A stretch of 64,000 nt of DNA, from contig VZRS01015033.1 of the NCBI GenBank assembly GCA_013398055.1, positions 124,001 to 188,000 on the forward strand, written 5' to 3'. The translations under genes and the position numbers were made by a program. Each line of letters starts with the position of its first letter. Positions within the stretch are counted from its first letter, which is position 1. Shown piece after piece: positions 28,862-42,170 of the stretch. This DNA comes from Ifrita kowaldi. Its lineage: Eukaryota > Chordata > Aves > Passeriformes > Cinclosomatidae. The notes beneath the pieces were generated by a model. It searched no databases, was not told the origin of the DNA, and was given only the letters and a program-made list of their open reading frames with translations.

Positions 28862-30078
28862 AATCATAGCATCACAGAGCAGTTTGGGATGGAAGGTACC
28901 TTCAAAAAATCACCTATGCCACCCACTACACCAGGTTGCTCAAAGACCCCTCCAGCCTGGCCTTGTACACTTCCAAGGACAAGGCATTCACAACTTCTCT
29001 GGGCAGCCAGTTTCAGTGTCTCACCTGCCTACCTGTGAAAGATTTCTTCTCTAAGTCCAATCTAAATCTACTCTCAGTTCAAAACCATTGCTCCTTGTCC
29101 TCTTACTGACAGACATAGGTAAAAAGTCTTTCTATAGCTTTCTTATATACACTCCTTGTATACTGACAGGCTGCTCCAAGGTCTTTCTGGCATCTTCTTT
29201 TCTCCTGGCTGAAAAGCCCACACTATCTCAGCCTCTCTTCATAGGAGAGGTGCTTCATCCCTCTGATCATATTTGTGGCTCTTTTCTGAGCTCTTTTCAC
29301 TCTAAAAGGTCCATGTCCTTCTTGTGCTGAGGACCACAGAGACAGATGCAGTATTCCAGGTCCCACCAGACAAGAATCACCTCCCTTGACCTCCTGGCTT
29401 TCCAGGCTCCAAGTGCACACTGCTGTCTCAAGTCCAATTTTTCATTCACCAGTACCCCTAAGTCTTCCTGCACAGGGGTACTCTCAATCCATTCATCCCC
29501 CACGCTGCACTGGTGTCAAAGGTTGTCCCAACCCACATGCAATGCACCCAGGATCTTGGACTTGGCCCTGTTGAACCTTGTGAGGTTCCAACAGGCCTGC
29601 TTCCCTCCTGTCAAACGTACCAACTGCACCTCTCAGACTGGTGTCACCTGGAAGTCTGCTGAGGGTGCAACTTCCCACTGCTTATGTCATAATGAAGGTA
29701 TTAAACAGTATGATTCCTTGAGTGACACCACTCATTACTGTTTCCACTTGGACATTAAACCATCGACCGTAACTCCTTGGATGCAGCCATCATGTCAATT
29801 CTTTACTCATCCAAGAGTCTATCCATCAAACTCCCTTCACTCCAATTTAACAGAAAGAATGTTGGGGTGGATACCATATCAAAGGCCCTACAGAAGCCTA
29901 GATAGATAACATCTCTACCTGTTCCTTTGTCCACTGATACAGTTACTCCATCATACAAGGCCACAAGATCAGTCAGGCAGTTAGTCCTCCGTGAAGCCTT
30001 GCTGACTCTATAATGAACACCTCCATATCTTCCATATGTTTCAACAAGTATTTAAAGAGTATCTGTTCCATGACCTAA
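28862..30078 (-). repeat. Long CR1 LINE fragment (3' UTR plus end of ORF2)
   Basis: About 1.2 kb of CR1 in minus orientation. It starts with the 3' tail complement (CAATCATAGCATCACAGAGC) and passes through the 3' untranslated part (TTCATAGGAGAGGTGCTTCA, TGTCCTTCTTGTGCTGAGG). After about 29750 it enters the complement of the C-terminal part of the CR1 ORF2 reverse transcriptase. The coding part is riddled with stops and shifts. The plus-strand open frame of 187 codons (29346-29909) lies antisense to CR1 and is not a gene. Compared with full CR1 (about 4.5 kb) this copy is 5'-truncated. Confidence 0.9.
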
Positions 30079-33000
30079 AAACTAAATTATAGACTGAATT
30101 CTGTCTTGAGTTTTAACATTGTCAAAGAGATTTCCCCTACCTGGGAAATTAAAAAAAGTTTCTCAACTGTTTGTCGTGAGCTTTTATACTAAATCCTTCT
30201 GCCATGACATGCAACACCTGTAACTTCCCAGATCAAATCTCCCCACAAAAAATCACTTAGAAAAGGACTTAATGGATATGGGGAAGGCTAAATGAGATAA
30301 ACAGATCTTGATCTCTAAATCTCTCTTTTAATAATGGGCCAAGTCAGTCAGACAGCTGTTTGGTGGCCTGCACTCTGACATAAGCTACTAATCCTGTCAC
30401 TGTTAATGATGACCAGGTGCATACATCATAACCACCCCTCAAAAAAATGGGCAGTCTAAGGACAAGAGAGTTTCAAGTCGCATGAAGATTGTTGCTGTGT
30501 ATGAAAATACTTCAAAGCATCAGGTTCCATCAACCCACAGACAAGAAATTAAAAGAAGGAAAAGAGAATTTAATGAGTTATTCAAATATAGGTGTAAGAA
30601 CATGCCCTTTATTCTTTGGCCTTTTCTCCCCAGCACAGCTACACAGCATCTCTGTTTCCAGGCTACTATTGTTTTCTTTTCAAAAACAAACAATAAAACA
30701 GAAATACAAGTGAGGAGTATTGTAAGAATCATTATTTTCCCTCCTAAAAAATCAGCTGAATTGAAGCAAATTTTACAAAGGAGTAAACGAGGGTTCGTTT
30801 GGGTTTTGTTTGTTTTTACTGTTCGTTTTTGCAAACCATATTTGAAAGGTTTTAACTACCAACCTAAATGCTTCATTTCAACACCATCTAGATAGCACAC
30901 TCCAAAAAGGCAAGCACCAGATCCTCCAAGTAACTGGACAGCTGTGTAAGATTCTATTCAAGATACATGAATTATGCCTTTATTTTTCAGCATTTAATTT
31001 CAATTGCTTTTACTGCTCTGGTCTATGAGACTAAGTGGCACTTACAGTGCTTCATAAATCCATTACCAGAGCAAAATATAAGTTCTGTACTTGATCATCA
31101 ATTTCCCAAGCCTGATCAGTTACCAAAAGCATAAAGAATGATGGCATCTTTTCCAACTTCTATGTATTTTGCATTTTTCTGGCCTTCTGAGTTAGCAGTA
31201 GCTGCAGTTAGCTACTACAGAGGTCTTCTGTTTGACTTTCTGGATGACGCTGTTCACCCAGAAACGTGGGCTGAATACCTTTCAGTATTCTTTTTCAACA
31301 TTCTCTAATATAAGCAAGATAATCAATATTAACACTGAAGACTTAGGAGTTAAAAACTCTCCTGTGACGGGTTTACAGAACAAGGAAATACAAGCAAGTT
31401 CCCTTACCTCACAGAAATATTTTCATTCAGTACAAGGATTCTTGACAAAGATTATCATTAGAGCAATGAATTAGCCAAGGACCAAGAAGCTTATGTTAGT
31501 GTCCAGTGAGCATAAAGCTCAGGTACAATGACACACATTAACAAAACTAGATAATAATGTATATTCTGTGCCGTAAGAATAAGTACTATTGTATTTAAAT
31601 ATTTTTTTCCTAGTGAATAATTTCAAAGTGTACCTAAAACATGTTCACTGCATTATACCCTAGCTTATAAAAGTATGATCAAGAATGGGATCTCTTTAGG
31701 CTGATTTCATGGCTATATCATAACTAAATGAGTAATTTCTACCTTGATTCCTGTTTACTCAAAGAATTTCTAACAGGCTGACTTTCTTTCATATCCAGCT
31801 ACACCAAGTTCCTACAGAACAGAAACCTGTGCTCCTACCTTGGATTTGACTTAAAGGTGGCTAACCCCATCTGGGCAAACACTCTTCTGACCCACATTTG
31901 GTGACACTTACCAAGATTTGAGTTATATTTTTCAATTAACTTCAAAAGATTCAAGGATCTAACTGCACTCAGCTCTTTAGAGAGGACTGGGGGTAGAGGG
32001 GAGAAACACAACATTTCAAATTTCAACTGCCCTTTCCACAATTTCCTTCGAGAAAAGCAAATCCTCCTTCAACAGACTTTTGACAGCTGGGACTGAGCAC
32101 CAAAGTACTTCAACAAGGACCACAATGGCATTCTCTGAGATACAAATTAAAACACATAAATAATCAGTCAGAACAGGGCCTTGGGTAAAAATCTCATTCA
32201 TGTACTCTGAGGTAAAAACAACCTCAGACTCTGGCACTAGTCAAAACTACCTACTCTCATTCATTCCTAAGAGATGCTTCTTCCACACACAGGTCAATCT
32301 AAATTACAAACAGCACAGCTCCCAGATGAAGCTGTCAATATTGCCTTTATCTTTTCAACTTACTGAATCACTAGGCGCTTCCACTTTCATAAACTTTCTC
32401 ATGTTCTGTTGCTTATTCAAGCAATACACGTATCGCACACCACCTGCTTTCCACAGAAAGAGGAGGCAAACCATCACAGTGGGGCTCACCTAAATCATAC
32501 AGTTCATTACAGTAGTTTGTCAGATGATTCTGCCTTAATGGATTGACAAAGGAGGTAGCTCGTTTGGTGGGATTTATTTTTTATTTCTGGATTAGCCACA
32601 CCACCTTCTCAAACGCAGAATCAAATCAACAGTACTTTTCTGTTAACAACTGCATCTGCATCAGGGTTCTGGGATAAAACTCTGTACTACTGATAAACAC
32701 TAAGTAGAGTGTACAAATTATGTAGTTTGATTATTCCATGCCATTTGTCCTTTGAAAACTTACAAAGGACAAAAATCTGTAGACAATCACGCTTCAGTTT
32801 AGTCTCCGTATCAGCACTACTTATTGAGGGAACAATGTGCTTTCAGAATATTTCACATTTAAACTTTATTTTAGCCTGAAAAAAAGTTCATGCTATTCCT
32901 GGAACTCTCCCAGTAACTTTCAAAACTTTTAGCGTCTAAATCTTTGGTATCTCTTGGACTTCTCTCATCCAGTTTTAATACACCTAACTTCTCTGCAGAG

Positions 33001-36000
33001 TCAGTAACATTTCAAACCTGTGGCATGCTTCCTTCTTTGCGGCCAACACCACGTGTATGGCTTCCTAGTGTTTCCTATATGCTAATTCTTCCTCTGTTTT
33101 CTCCTGTTTTCCTGCTCTTTGTTCTTACCGGGTTTGATAATTACAGTAAATAAAAGGTGACTGCCGAAAAACTTCCATAATTTCATCAGTAATAGCTGCT
33201 CAAACACAGTTGCATTCACGTACAAAAACAGATTTTCTTCAGTCTTCTGCCATTCAGCTTAAGCAAGCTGATGGAAAAAAATTACTGTGTTTACAGCATT
33301 CTATTGCTGCAACAAAGCTAATCACCATTAATCGGACATCTACCTTACTTCATTTCATGCCTTTCTGTGATCAGTTTTGCAGAGACTGCAAGGTAGTGCT
33401 TTCCCCTATGAAATTGCTGTTACCACCATACAACAACAAAATTAATCTGAAGTAACTAAAGGAGCAGAATTATTATTTCTTTATTTTGCAGCACACACTC
33501 AAATGCACATTCTCAAAAGATTTCTCTGCTCAGCATGTATTTTTTCACCCTACATTTATTTAACATTGTTTGTCAGTGTAACATACAAATGAAGGGTCAC
33601 TTGTCTCTTTGACATGTAAATAAACTTACATCAGTCGGAATTCTTTAACTGTTCAGACCCTCAGCTGAATAGGTGGGTGTAGAACACTTATCAAGCAGTA
33701 AAAACAAAAGTGCACAAACACTTTTTAATGGCTGCACACAAGATATCCTCTTGTGGTGCACTAAAAATAAATGTTCCTAAATATTTTCTATATATATGTT
33801 CTTCACATTATCACACTGATACTCAAATGATGATTTCTGTTTTCCTACTCCCCAAAAAAAGATATTCTTATATATGGACATATCTGTGTGTATGAAAATA
33901 CATCAAGGTGTTATACAACCAGAATGAAATTGGATTTCCTTAGAAACAGCTTCTGCTATATAAGATATATTTACCTATCTAGCTACAACATGTACGAAGA
34001 AGTTGGTTAATTATCTGTTCATTTTACAGGAGTAAATACGTACTGTGTCAATTACCTAAAATTATTTGAAAGAGTTCAGTATGAGCAGGGCAGACTGATA
34101 AAAATACAAGTTACAAGAAAAATAAGAAAGCTCATTTCTCCAGCTGAAGAAGTTACATAAAACAAGAGTTTGCCATTGTTGGCTTAACGGACCCACTTTC
34201 TCTTCAACGTATCTTCACAAAATCTACATCTTTGTGAATACACCAAGTTCTGTACTTAAACATCTAATTCTGCTGACACAGGTTTAAGAAATACTGCATA
34301 TATTCACCTCATGTTCAAAAGCATCTTTTGGCATAAGACTGACTGCTGTTCATGCCAATTCAAATAGTTTATCATCCATCTACTTTTCGTGCCAACGCGC
34401 GGAGAATAGGACACTTGTATCGAGGCAAGTCTCTTCATTGACACATCCACTATTTTCAACATAAGAAGTACCTAACTCTTAAAAAAACTTGCTTTGCATG
34501 TGACACAATACCAACCAATATGCTGCAAAAAAAATAGCACTGTCACACACATCTGCAGTACTTCATCTGGCCAGGGTTTACAGACACATAGGCATAGCTA
34601 GCACAACACTTGCAGATTATTTTCTTAGACACTCAAGGCTCTTCCCAGCAAGAAAATAGTGTACAGTATTGATGTATAGAGTCAACAGGCAGACTATGTC
34701 CAGGAGTGATGGTTTATGGCTACAATCTGTCATGTAGGCTCAAATGCTGGTTTCTGAGTCCTTGCAAAATTTACATGCATGGCAAGAAAAAATTATATAC
34801 GTAAGTATGACAGCATATAGCTCTTACTACTTAAAAATAAATACGTACATATATGCTTAAAATAATAGCATGCAGAACACATTGGCACAGGCAAATATAA
34901 AACATTAAAACACCTCTTCTTTTTCTCCCCTAATTATAAAAACATTGTGTTTTTACAGCTAACAGCAAACAATGGGTGGATATTAACAACTGTAAGTTCT
35001 GGAGAACAATCAGAGGGTTTTACAAAGTGTTCAGCAGTAATGAAATCCAGAAGAGTTTGAAAAATACAGGAGATTAAAACCAAATTCGGTGGAAGACTGA
35101 ATTTGTTCCAAAGTGTCTTAAAACACTACAGCCAATTTGTGCTAGCTGAAGCTACTACTATATAATAAGCTTCAGCGCATATTTACGGAATCTGGCTTTC
35201 CACAATTACAACTGCAAAAAAGCCACTTTGTCCTATTCTAATATGTTCAAAAAAAAAAATCAAATAATGATGTACAAAAAAAGTATCTAAAAATGGTATT
35301 TTAATGTTTAATCAGAGAGTGTTTATTTTTAAATACCTAAAAATAATCTTAGCACACAGTAGAAGTTTTCCACAAATTACTTCAGATTTTGAACTCTCTG
35401 ATTTCATGAAAAGTAAAGATAGCATGAGCATATTAAAAGAGTGTACCCAGCACAGTGTGCCTGCGTGTTCATGTGTATGCGTGTGACACAGGAACAATTA
35501 GAAGGAAACTAAGTTTACAAGAAAGCACTGTGCCTTTCACAAGTTAAGGAGGAAAAAGACCTTTTCCTCTGAACCAAAAGATTAATTTTTTTATGTTTGC
35601 TACACTTGTGCATTTTTATGCATGTACATCTGATTTTTAAGCAAGTGTAATAACAAAACAACCTAGCACAGACACACTTGTTTGTGTTTTGAAAGGTTCA
35701 TAATACCTTTCACTTTGCTCTTGCAACTAGTCTGAAGAACATGCTCAGCCACTTTACAAGGCTTAGCTTAAACTGCACCAGTATTCTCTTTACAAGCCAA
35801 AGGGTATTCCTTAGTCCCATATTTAAAAATCCTTAATGCACTTAGGTTTTTCAGACTCATAATACTTCACAGAGAGGGACTGAGAAGCCGGCACTTCTGA
35901 AAAAAACCAAGAAAAAAAAGAAAACCCAAATATATTTGCTTATGTTTACATAAAATAAAATTAAGCAGCAGTAGTGATTTTCCTCCCAAAAATGAGGGGG

Positions 36001-37849
36001 AAGAGATGAAATGGGACAGTAAACATCTATTCAATGTTAAAAAAACCAAACGATTTTAAGCACATTCAGATGGTTTTCATGCTAACAGCCTCACCATTTT
36101 TAATTAGTATGTTTCCATTTTAAAATGGTTTTGTCTGTCTCATAACCATGTGAATGACCCATACAAACAAACTTAGTAACTAAGCAATTGCCTATGCTGG
36201 GCAAGCAATAGAAGTGACTTTAAAAAAAGTGCTCTAAGGTACTTAAGATAAACCCACTTATGAAGGAAGTTTCCCTAAAATTGTTTTAGAAGTTGAAACT
36301 TGAGTCTATGCAATACCAAGACTCCAAGAGTCGTTTACCACACACTGCATTGCACAAGACCAGATCATTAAGTGTTAATCCTCATGTGCACATACACTTT
36401 CAGTTAAACATATGACAGAAGCTGACAAAACGAAACACAAAATGCACGTACAGTAACAACTTCTATACTGGTTTTATTACCTGGGTATAGAGATATGCTG
36501 CTACATGCAGCCAGAAGTTCACCCCTCTAGATCTCTAGTACATCATGCCTCCACTTTCACAAACCTGTTGGAACTCTCAGGTAGCACTGATGATGAATGC
36601 AGAAATCTTTTATACAGTAACTCAACAGAGCTTTCCCTAACTCTTTCTATGGGTTGGCTTCTCCGCTGTTCTTCCGCAAATCACCACACATTATCTGGTC
36701 CAAAGCAATGCCATAACTGGACTCTGATCTACCACCACCTACCCCAATGCTTCATGTTAGGGGTGAGAAGACCTCTCAAAGCAGCACAAGTTCTGCATTC
36801 CTTATTGCAGAAGTGACTCTGAATTTCTTCTCTAGGTAATATATATCGGTCTCCTTCAGTGAATTTCACATATTTCTGAAAATCTGGGAGAACCCTCTAG
36901 CACTACTGCAAGAAAAATCAAGAACATACAGAAACAATTTGGATCTGAGTAACACGTTAAATGTATGAGCTGCCTCTCCTGAAGTAAGTATCTATCATTA
37001 ATCATACTTATCCACAATATTAAGCGAGGGCAATCTATTTTATCTTCTTTGTGAATCTTGGAAGTCACATCATGCACTGCCATCAACCAAAATCAGGCCA
37101 AAAATGCGACAGAACATTATCACTGCGAGTGCTGCATCCATGTCCACTATTCCTCTCCCACACCAGCTAGAGATCCCAATTTTCTCTATATCCAGAAGAC
37201 AACCTTCAGGAAATAGCATATTCATATGAAAGCACTAAAACATATTTGAACTTTTCCTTTCAACTTGCTTTACCTCACTGAAGAGGCTGTTTACTCTCCC
37301 AGTACATATCATTACTTCATATACATGGCCCAAGAAAAAAATCTTCACCATAAACATCCTGCATCCACTTGGAACATACCCACTCATCCACACACCAGAC
37401 AGTGCAAAAATATTTAAAGGCCTGTGAGCCCAAGCAGAAACTACTACCAGGGAGCTACGCGACACAGTGCATCACACTGGACACGGGCAGGCATATTTTA
37501 ATGCAAAAGGCTTATTTTAACACAAGCCAAATTTCTATTAGATAAACGCTGCCTCTGCATACTTGCAGCTCTAAAATAGCAACCTCTGTTTTAATTAAGG
37601 AGAAATGATACAGTTGATTTTATTTCCTGACCAGTGGGTGGATTCCAACGCTATTAAAGATCCTGTAATCATCCCGCACACTTCAGGTTACCCCTCAGCT
37701 CAGCATGTGCATCTGGGCCTCTGCGGCTCCCTTTCCTGTACAGAAACCGGTGCAACAAGCCCCTTATCCCACTTTACTTCAATAAATAAAAATCATAATA
37801 AAAAATGCAACCGGTGAGCTAACAGCCTTCCCGAAGCTCACGGAACAAT
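30079..37849. other. Unique AT-rich DNA, no gene seen
   Basis: Nothing recognisable apart from ordinary simple sequence. Open frames up to 137 codons (30482-30895) have no domain, repeat or composition that suggests a real protein. This segment runs directly up to the CpG island and could be intron or upstream flank of the gene using it. Confidence 0.5.
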
Positions 37850-39240
37850 GCAGATATCACACCCGTCACCATCGATCTGCACAGCGACCCCCCCTGCGAA
37901 ACCCTTCCTTAATCCGCTTCGCTATCATCGCTCTCCCACGACACCGACATTTGCCCATCGCCCCGCACCCCCCTCACTCACCCACCATCCATTCCCTCTC
38001 CATTTGGGAAGGCCGCTTCCCATTCCACACCGAACCCACCCGCCGACGATGCCCACGGGCGGGCACACACGCCCTGTTCCCCGCGGCGGGGGCTCGGCCT
38101 GCGGCTTCCCGCGGCGGGGGCGGCGAGCGCCCAGAGGCACCGCAGGCATCGTCACTGCCGCCCCGTCCCCGCCGCCGGGTGCCTGCGCCCCGGCACGGAC
38201 CGCGCCNNNNNNNNNNNNNNNNNNNNNNNNNNNNNNNNNNNNNNNNNNNNNNNNNNNNNNNNNNNNNNNNNNNNNNNNNNNNNNNNNNNNNNNNNNNNNN
38301 NNNNNNNNNNNNNNNNNNNNNNNNNNNNNNNNNNNNNNNNNNNNNNNNNNNNNNNNNNNNNNNNNNNNNNNNNNNNNNNNNNNNNNNNNNNNNNNNNNNN
38401 NNNNNNNNNNNNNNNNNNNNNNNNNNNNNNNNNNNNNNNNNNNNNNNNNNNNNNNNNNNNNNNNNNNNNNNNNNNNNNNNNNNNNNNNNNNNNNNNNNNN
38501 NNNNNNNNNNNNNNNNNNNNNNNNNNNNNNNNNNNNNNNNNNNNNNNNNNNNNNNNNNNNNNNNNNNNNNNNNNNNNNNNNNNNNNNNNNNNNNNNNNNN
38601 NNNNNNNNNNNNNNNNNNNNNNNNNNNNNNNNNNNNNNNNNNNNNNNNNNNNNNNGCCGGGGCAGCCGAGCCCCCGCCCGCGCTGTGCCGCCCCCCAAGG
38701 CCGCCCCGCCCGCCCTGCGGCGGCGGAGGAGGGCAGAAGAGGGAGGTGAGGGGAGAGACACAGCGGATTCTCACACCAAATGGCCGCAAGGAGCTGTGCC
38801 TGCTCCGGTTTGTCCTGCCGGGCAGCGCCTTCCCTAACGCCGTGTTTGCTTTCGCTTCCCTTGTTTTTCGTCGTGGGCACACATTTTTATTCGGTTCCCA
38901 TCCTAGGAGAGATGAGTTGGGTTGGCAGGGACTGGCGGAAAAGGTGGCGGGTTGAAAGGAAGGAAGGAGTAAGGAGACGAAAATGCCTTTTCCACCTTTG
39001 GCCGGAATGGGAAGGCAGAGCGGGACACATGCACACCGTCAGGCACCCGGAAGGTTTAGCGCCCTGCCTCCCTACTGGGAAGGCAAAGCCGTGCGTTCGG
39101 CACGAGCGCGCTGGGACACCCTACGGAACGCTGCCGGTGTGGCCGATACTCGGCTGCGGTGAGTTCTGTTCGCCCCTCGCCCCAGCCCCTGCCTCAGGCC
39201 CAGTCCCTGCAAAGCTGTCCCCACGTAGCCTCCGGTAGCC
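37850..39240. promoter_or_regulatory. CpG island, probable host promoter/first exon
   Basis: Composition switches abruptly from AT-rich to strongly GC- and CpG-rich, peaking around the assembly gap at 38207-38655. The richest visible parts are 38040-38206 and 38656-38745. Two sequences match a plus-strand splice donor: GGGAG|GTGAGG with the intron starting at 38746, and GCG|GTGAGT with the intron starting at 39159. Vertebrate islands of this kind normally mark promoters and 5' exons. The gene, its strand and its transcription start cannot be told from this window, because no downstream coding exon is recognisable on either side. Open frames of about 240-330 codons here mostly span the N run and are not evidence of coding. 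Confidence 0.7.
38207..38655. other. Assembly gap (449 N)
   Basis: Uninterrupted N run inside the GC-richest part of the CpG island. The non-round length suggests a size estimated by scaffolding rather than a placeholder. Any exon or promoter element here is invisible. Confidence 0.99.
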
Positions 39241-39305
39241 CCAAGGGTGATGCAGTCCCAGAAATGTCGTCCCCACGTAGCCTTCGGTAGCCCCCAGGGT
39301 GATGG
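39217..39305 (+). repeat. Tandem duplication, 52-bp period
   Basis: GTCCCCACGTAGCCTCCGG at 39217 recurs as GTCCCCACGTAGCCTTCGG at 39269. Each copy carries a shared core of about 37 bp that ends in GGGTGATG, with about 3 substitutions. It lies at the right edge of the CpG island. Confidence 0.85.
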
Positions 39306-41859
39306 CATACAATCGAGCAGAACGCACGGATGTACCTTCTAGTTTTTTGTGAATTCATAAACGCCTCACAAAATACCCACACCTGCACTTCCTTTGGCCA
39401 CCTCCATTTTAAGCTACTTGTATATGTTGCCAAATCGGCTGTGAATCTGGTACTAGCCTATATAGTGGGTAGAAAGGCACATCACTCTCTTACCTTCTAG
39501 CTCCACGTCGGATATCCTCACCAGCACCTGCTGTCATATGCTCTTTCCTAAGAGTTTACATATGTCCTGACAAAATTATTTAAGTAAGGTCTGTCGTAAA
39601 GAGTAAGACAATGAGGGAATTAAAAATAAACAAAAAAGAGAATAAAACAATCAGGAAAATAATACATTCAGTCAATTTTCAGAGCATGAAAAAAATCATT
39701 TCTTAAAAAAATGCATGATTTCCACGTAGAACTACATTGTACTAGTATATATAGTGTATAAAAATGGTTGATACAACTTGGAATCTTATTCTAGTCAATG
39801 ACCTTTCGTCAGAATTGGGTAGTTGCAGCTATTAAGAATAGATTATATTTAATTCAAAGCATATTTTCTATTTAAAAACCTGTACGTATATAAGTGTCTC
39901 TATGTATTCACCTGTTTTGTGTTCTGATCCAAGATGCATAATATTATGTGCAATTAAGATTTCTAAAGAGCCAACACTGAATTACAGAGACAACAAGTAA
40001 CAAAAAAGAGGAGGAGGTTACTTCAAGAAAATAATTATCAGTATTTCCAAGATAAATGCTGGAATTTTCTAAATACCAGGGTCCAAAAGAGTGAAGGCGA
40101 GCATATGGTAAAGTTCACAAGGAATACTTGCTGGATGTTTTGTACATGGTGTCTAAATCCACAGCAACCATCTTCAGGAATCACATCTTGAAAAAAGGGT
40201 AGGAACAGGTAAATGAGTTTCCAACCTTTAGGTAAACTGAATCAATATTCCCTCCGCAGCCGTGGGCACACTGTTCCAATAAAAACTGTAATCGTCTGCA
40301 GTAGGAGAAGTTGGACTAAACTTTCTTAACTATTTTATATGCTCAGTATATGAGGCATGAACACAATGTGTACCTCAAATGCAGAACTGTCATTTAATTT
40401 TGCATTTTTAATGAGAAAAGACACCCCACAGACCGTAACTGTAATCTGTACCTACCACTCCTGTTGATATAACTGTTTTTCAAATCTTTAGATATCTTCG
40501 GATTTTTAATGGATGAGCCATCTAGTCCTGAATATGGCATCAGTAGATAGCCATTATACACTGTTTTACCCATTTGCTTCCTGACTTAGTGGAAGTCAGA
40601 AGAACCCCATTATGGACAATTACATGATAATAAACCTATGAGGAAATTTCTTTTCAAACCTCAATTCCATAATGGTTAGCTTTTGTTTTGAAATGTGAAA
40701 CATCCTTTATAAATATTTTATCCTAATAACAACTATCAGTAAATGACAGAAATCTTTATTGCCCATACAGGTAATTATTATCCATAGATACTATCCATAC
40801 TGTTACCTAATCCTGGACAGATACTTCCTGATAAGCCTTCTCTGTAGCACTAATAATCTCATATTCCTCCACCCAAGTAGTCTCCTGTGCATGGCTCATA
40901 GCAGCCTGTTGCCTGTGAGACGTTTTAATGTTGCTTACTGCCACAGGAAATTAAAAGTCAGACTGACAGAGGGAGAAAAGATGGTATAAAACACCCTGCA
41001 TCTTTGGTATTCTTACTAATAAGACAGCAAAGATTGGGAAACTACCACTATGTTTTATCATCTCCGTAACATTCTTTGCACTAATCTATACCAGTTTTCA
41101 ATTTCTTCCTTCCACACACCTGAAGATATTTATTGTCACTCTCCTCTGTCTCTTCTGCCTAAGACAGGTTTTCTGTGATGTTTTGACAGGTTCCAAATGG
41201 TATCTGAACTTGGTACTCCCATGACAGTAAAATAGAAGATTGTGTATAGCAACATCATAGGATTTTCATAATTAGCCTTCCATCTTAAGCAAAGGGATAT
41301 CTTGTGAGTGCTTTTTGGTTGCCATTGTGCATTAAGAAGATATTTGCACAGTGCTGTGCACAAGTACATCTCAGTCTTGTTTGTGAATGCTTCCAGTAAA
41401 TTTAGAGGCTATCAGTATGTCTGAGTTGAGCAAATTATCTTTCCAGTATGCCATCCTAATCAGGTTTTTGTTTGGGTTGTGTTTTTTTGGTCTTTTTCTA
41501 AGGGAGAAAAAACCCCAAATATCTGCTGTTTCTCTACTGTTAAATGAATAACATCCAGTATTTGCAATATCAGTTTGTTCCAGTGTGTGTAGTTTTGACA
41601 AATTATCTTCTGAATGTTTCTCAGTGTTACTATTTCAAAGCAGAAGGTGCTCGCCAAGGTGCTAAGGTACAGGCTAATGACTAGCGAGGAGTTAACCCCC
41701 CTGTTTTTTCACCTCATTTATGTGGAATTTTAGAAACTTGTTTCCTTCTACCTGTTTACATGTCGAGGTTCTTACGGATGACCTATCTCTGGAAAAGCCC
41801 AAGTATTTTTCGAAACGGTGTTGTTCTTCAGACTCTCTTAATTCATATCTCTTAATAGT
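39306..41859. other. Unique AT-rich DNA between two GC-rich patches
   Basis: No exon, RNA gene or transposon recognised. If the CpG island drives transcription to the right, this would be intron 1 sequence; that is inference only. Confidence 0.5.
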
Positions 41860-42075
41860 ACTTTCCACCAGCGCCAGGAGAGGGCTGTTGTGTAGAGAAG
41901 CACGCGTGGCAGCCCCGCCGTGCGCACCCCGCGCAGCGCAGCGCAGCGCGGTGCCGGACGCGCATCCTGGCCGAGCGCGCTGCTCCAGGAGCCAGCTTTC
42001 TCTCCGCAGCGCTCCCCGCCGGCGCGCACCGCCGCCCCCAGCTGCGGCAGGACAGGCTGGCAGCCGGATGGTTTG
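41860..42075. promoter_or_regulatory. Small GC/CpG-rich patch
   Basis: About 200 bp of CpG-dense DNA, including a GCGCAGCGCAGCGCAGCG run at about 41930-41948, in an AT-rich surround 3.7 kb from the main island. It may be an alternative promoter, a GC-rich 5' exon or an isolated CpG island. An open frame of 140 codons crosses it but shows no known domain. Confidence 0.4.
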
Positions 42076-42142
42076 GCTCCTTAACTGTGCACGGAACTTA
42101 CCCCGGTGTATTGTGTTGGGTGGGAATTTTTTTGGTCGTTAG

Positions 42143-42170
42143 GGTTGGTTGGTTGGTTGGTTGGTTGGTT
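42143..42170 (+). repeat. (GGTT)7 microsatellite
   Basis: Seven uninterrupted GGTT units next to the GC-rich patch. Confidence 0.95.

Noticed and set aside
29346..29909. 187-codon plus-strand frame as a gene
   Set aside because: It is antisense to a CR1 element that matches over its whole length.
37848..38955. Open frames of 242-334 codons over the CpG island on both strands
   Set aside because: They read through the 449-base N run; the visible parts are low-complexity Pro/Arg/Ala peptides of GC-rich DNA with overlapping frames on both strands. No known domain.
42096..42110. Strong minus-strand splice donor (GGG|GTAAGT) beside the small GC patch
   Set aside because: The exon it would end lies in low-complexity GGTT and T-rich sequence with no coding signal; probably chance.
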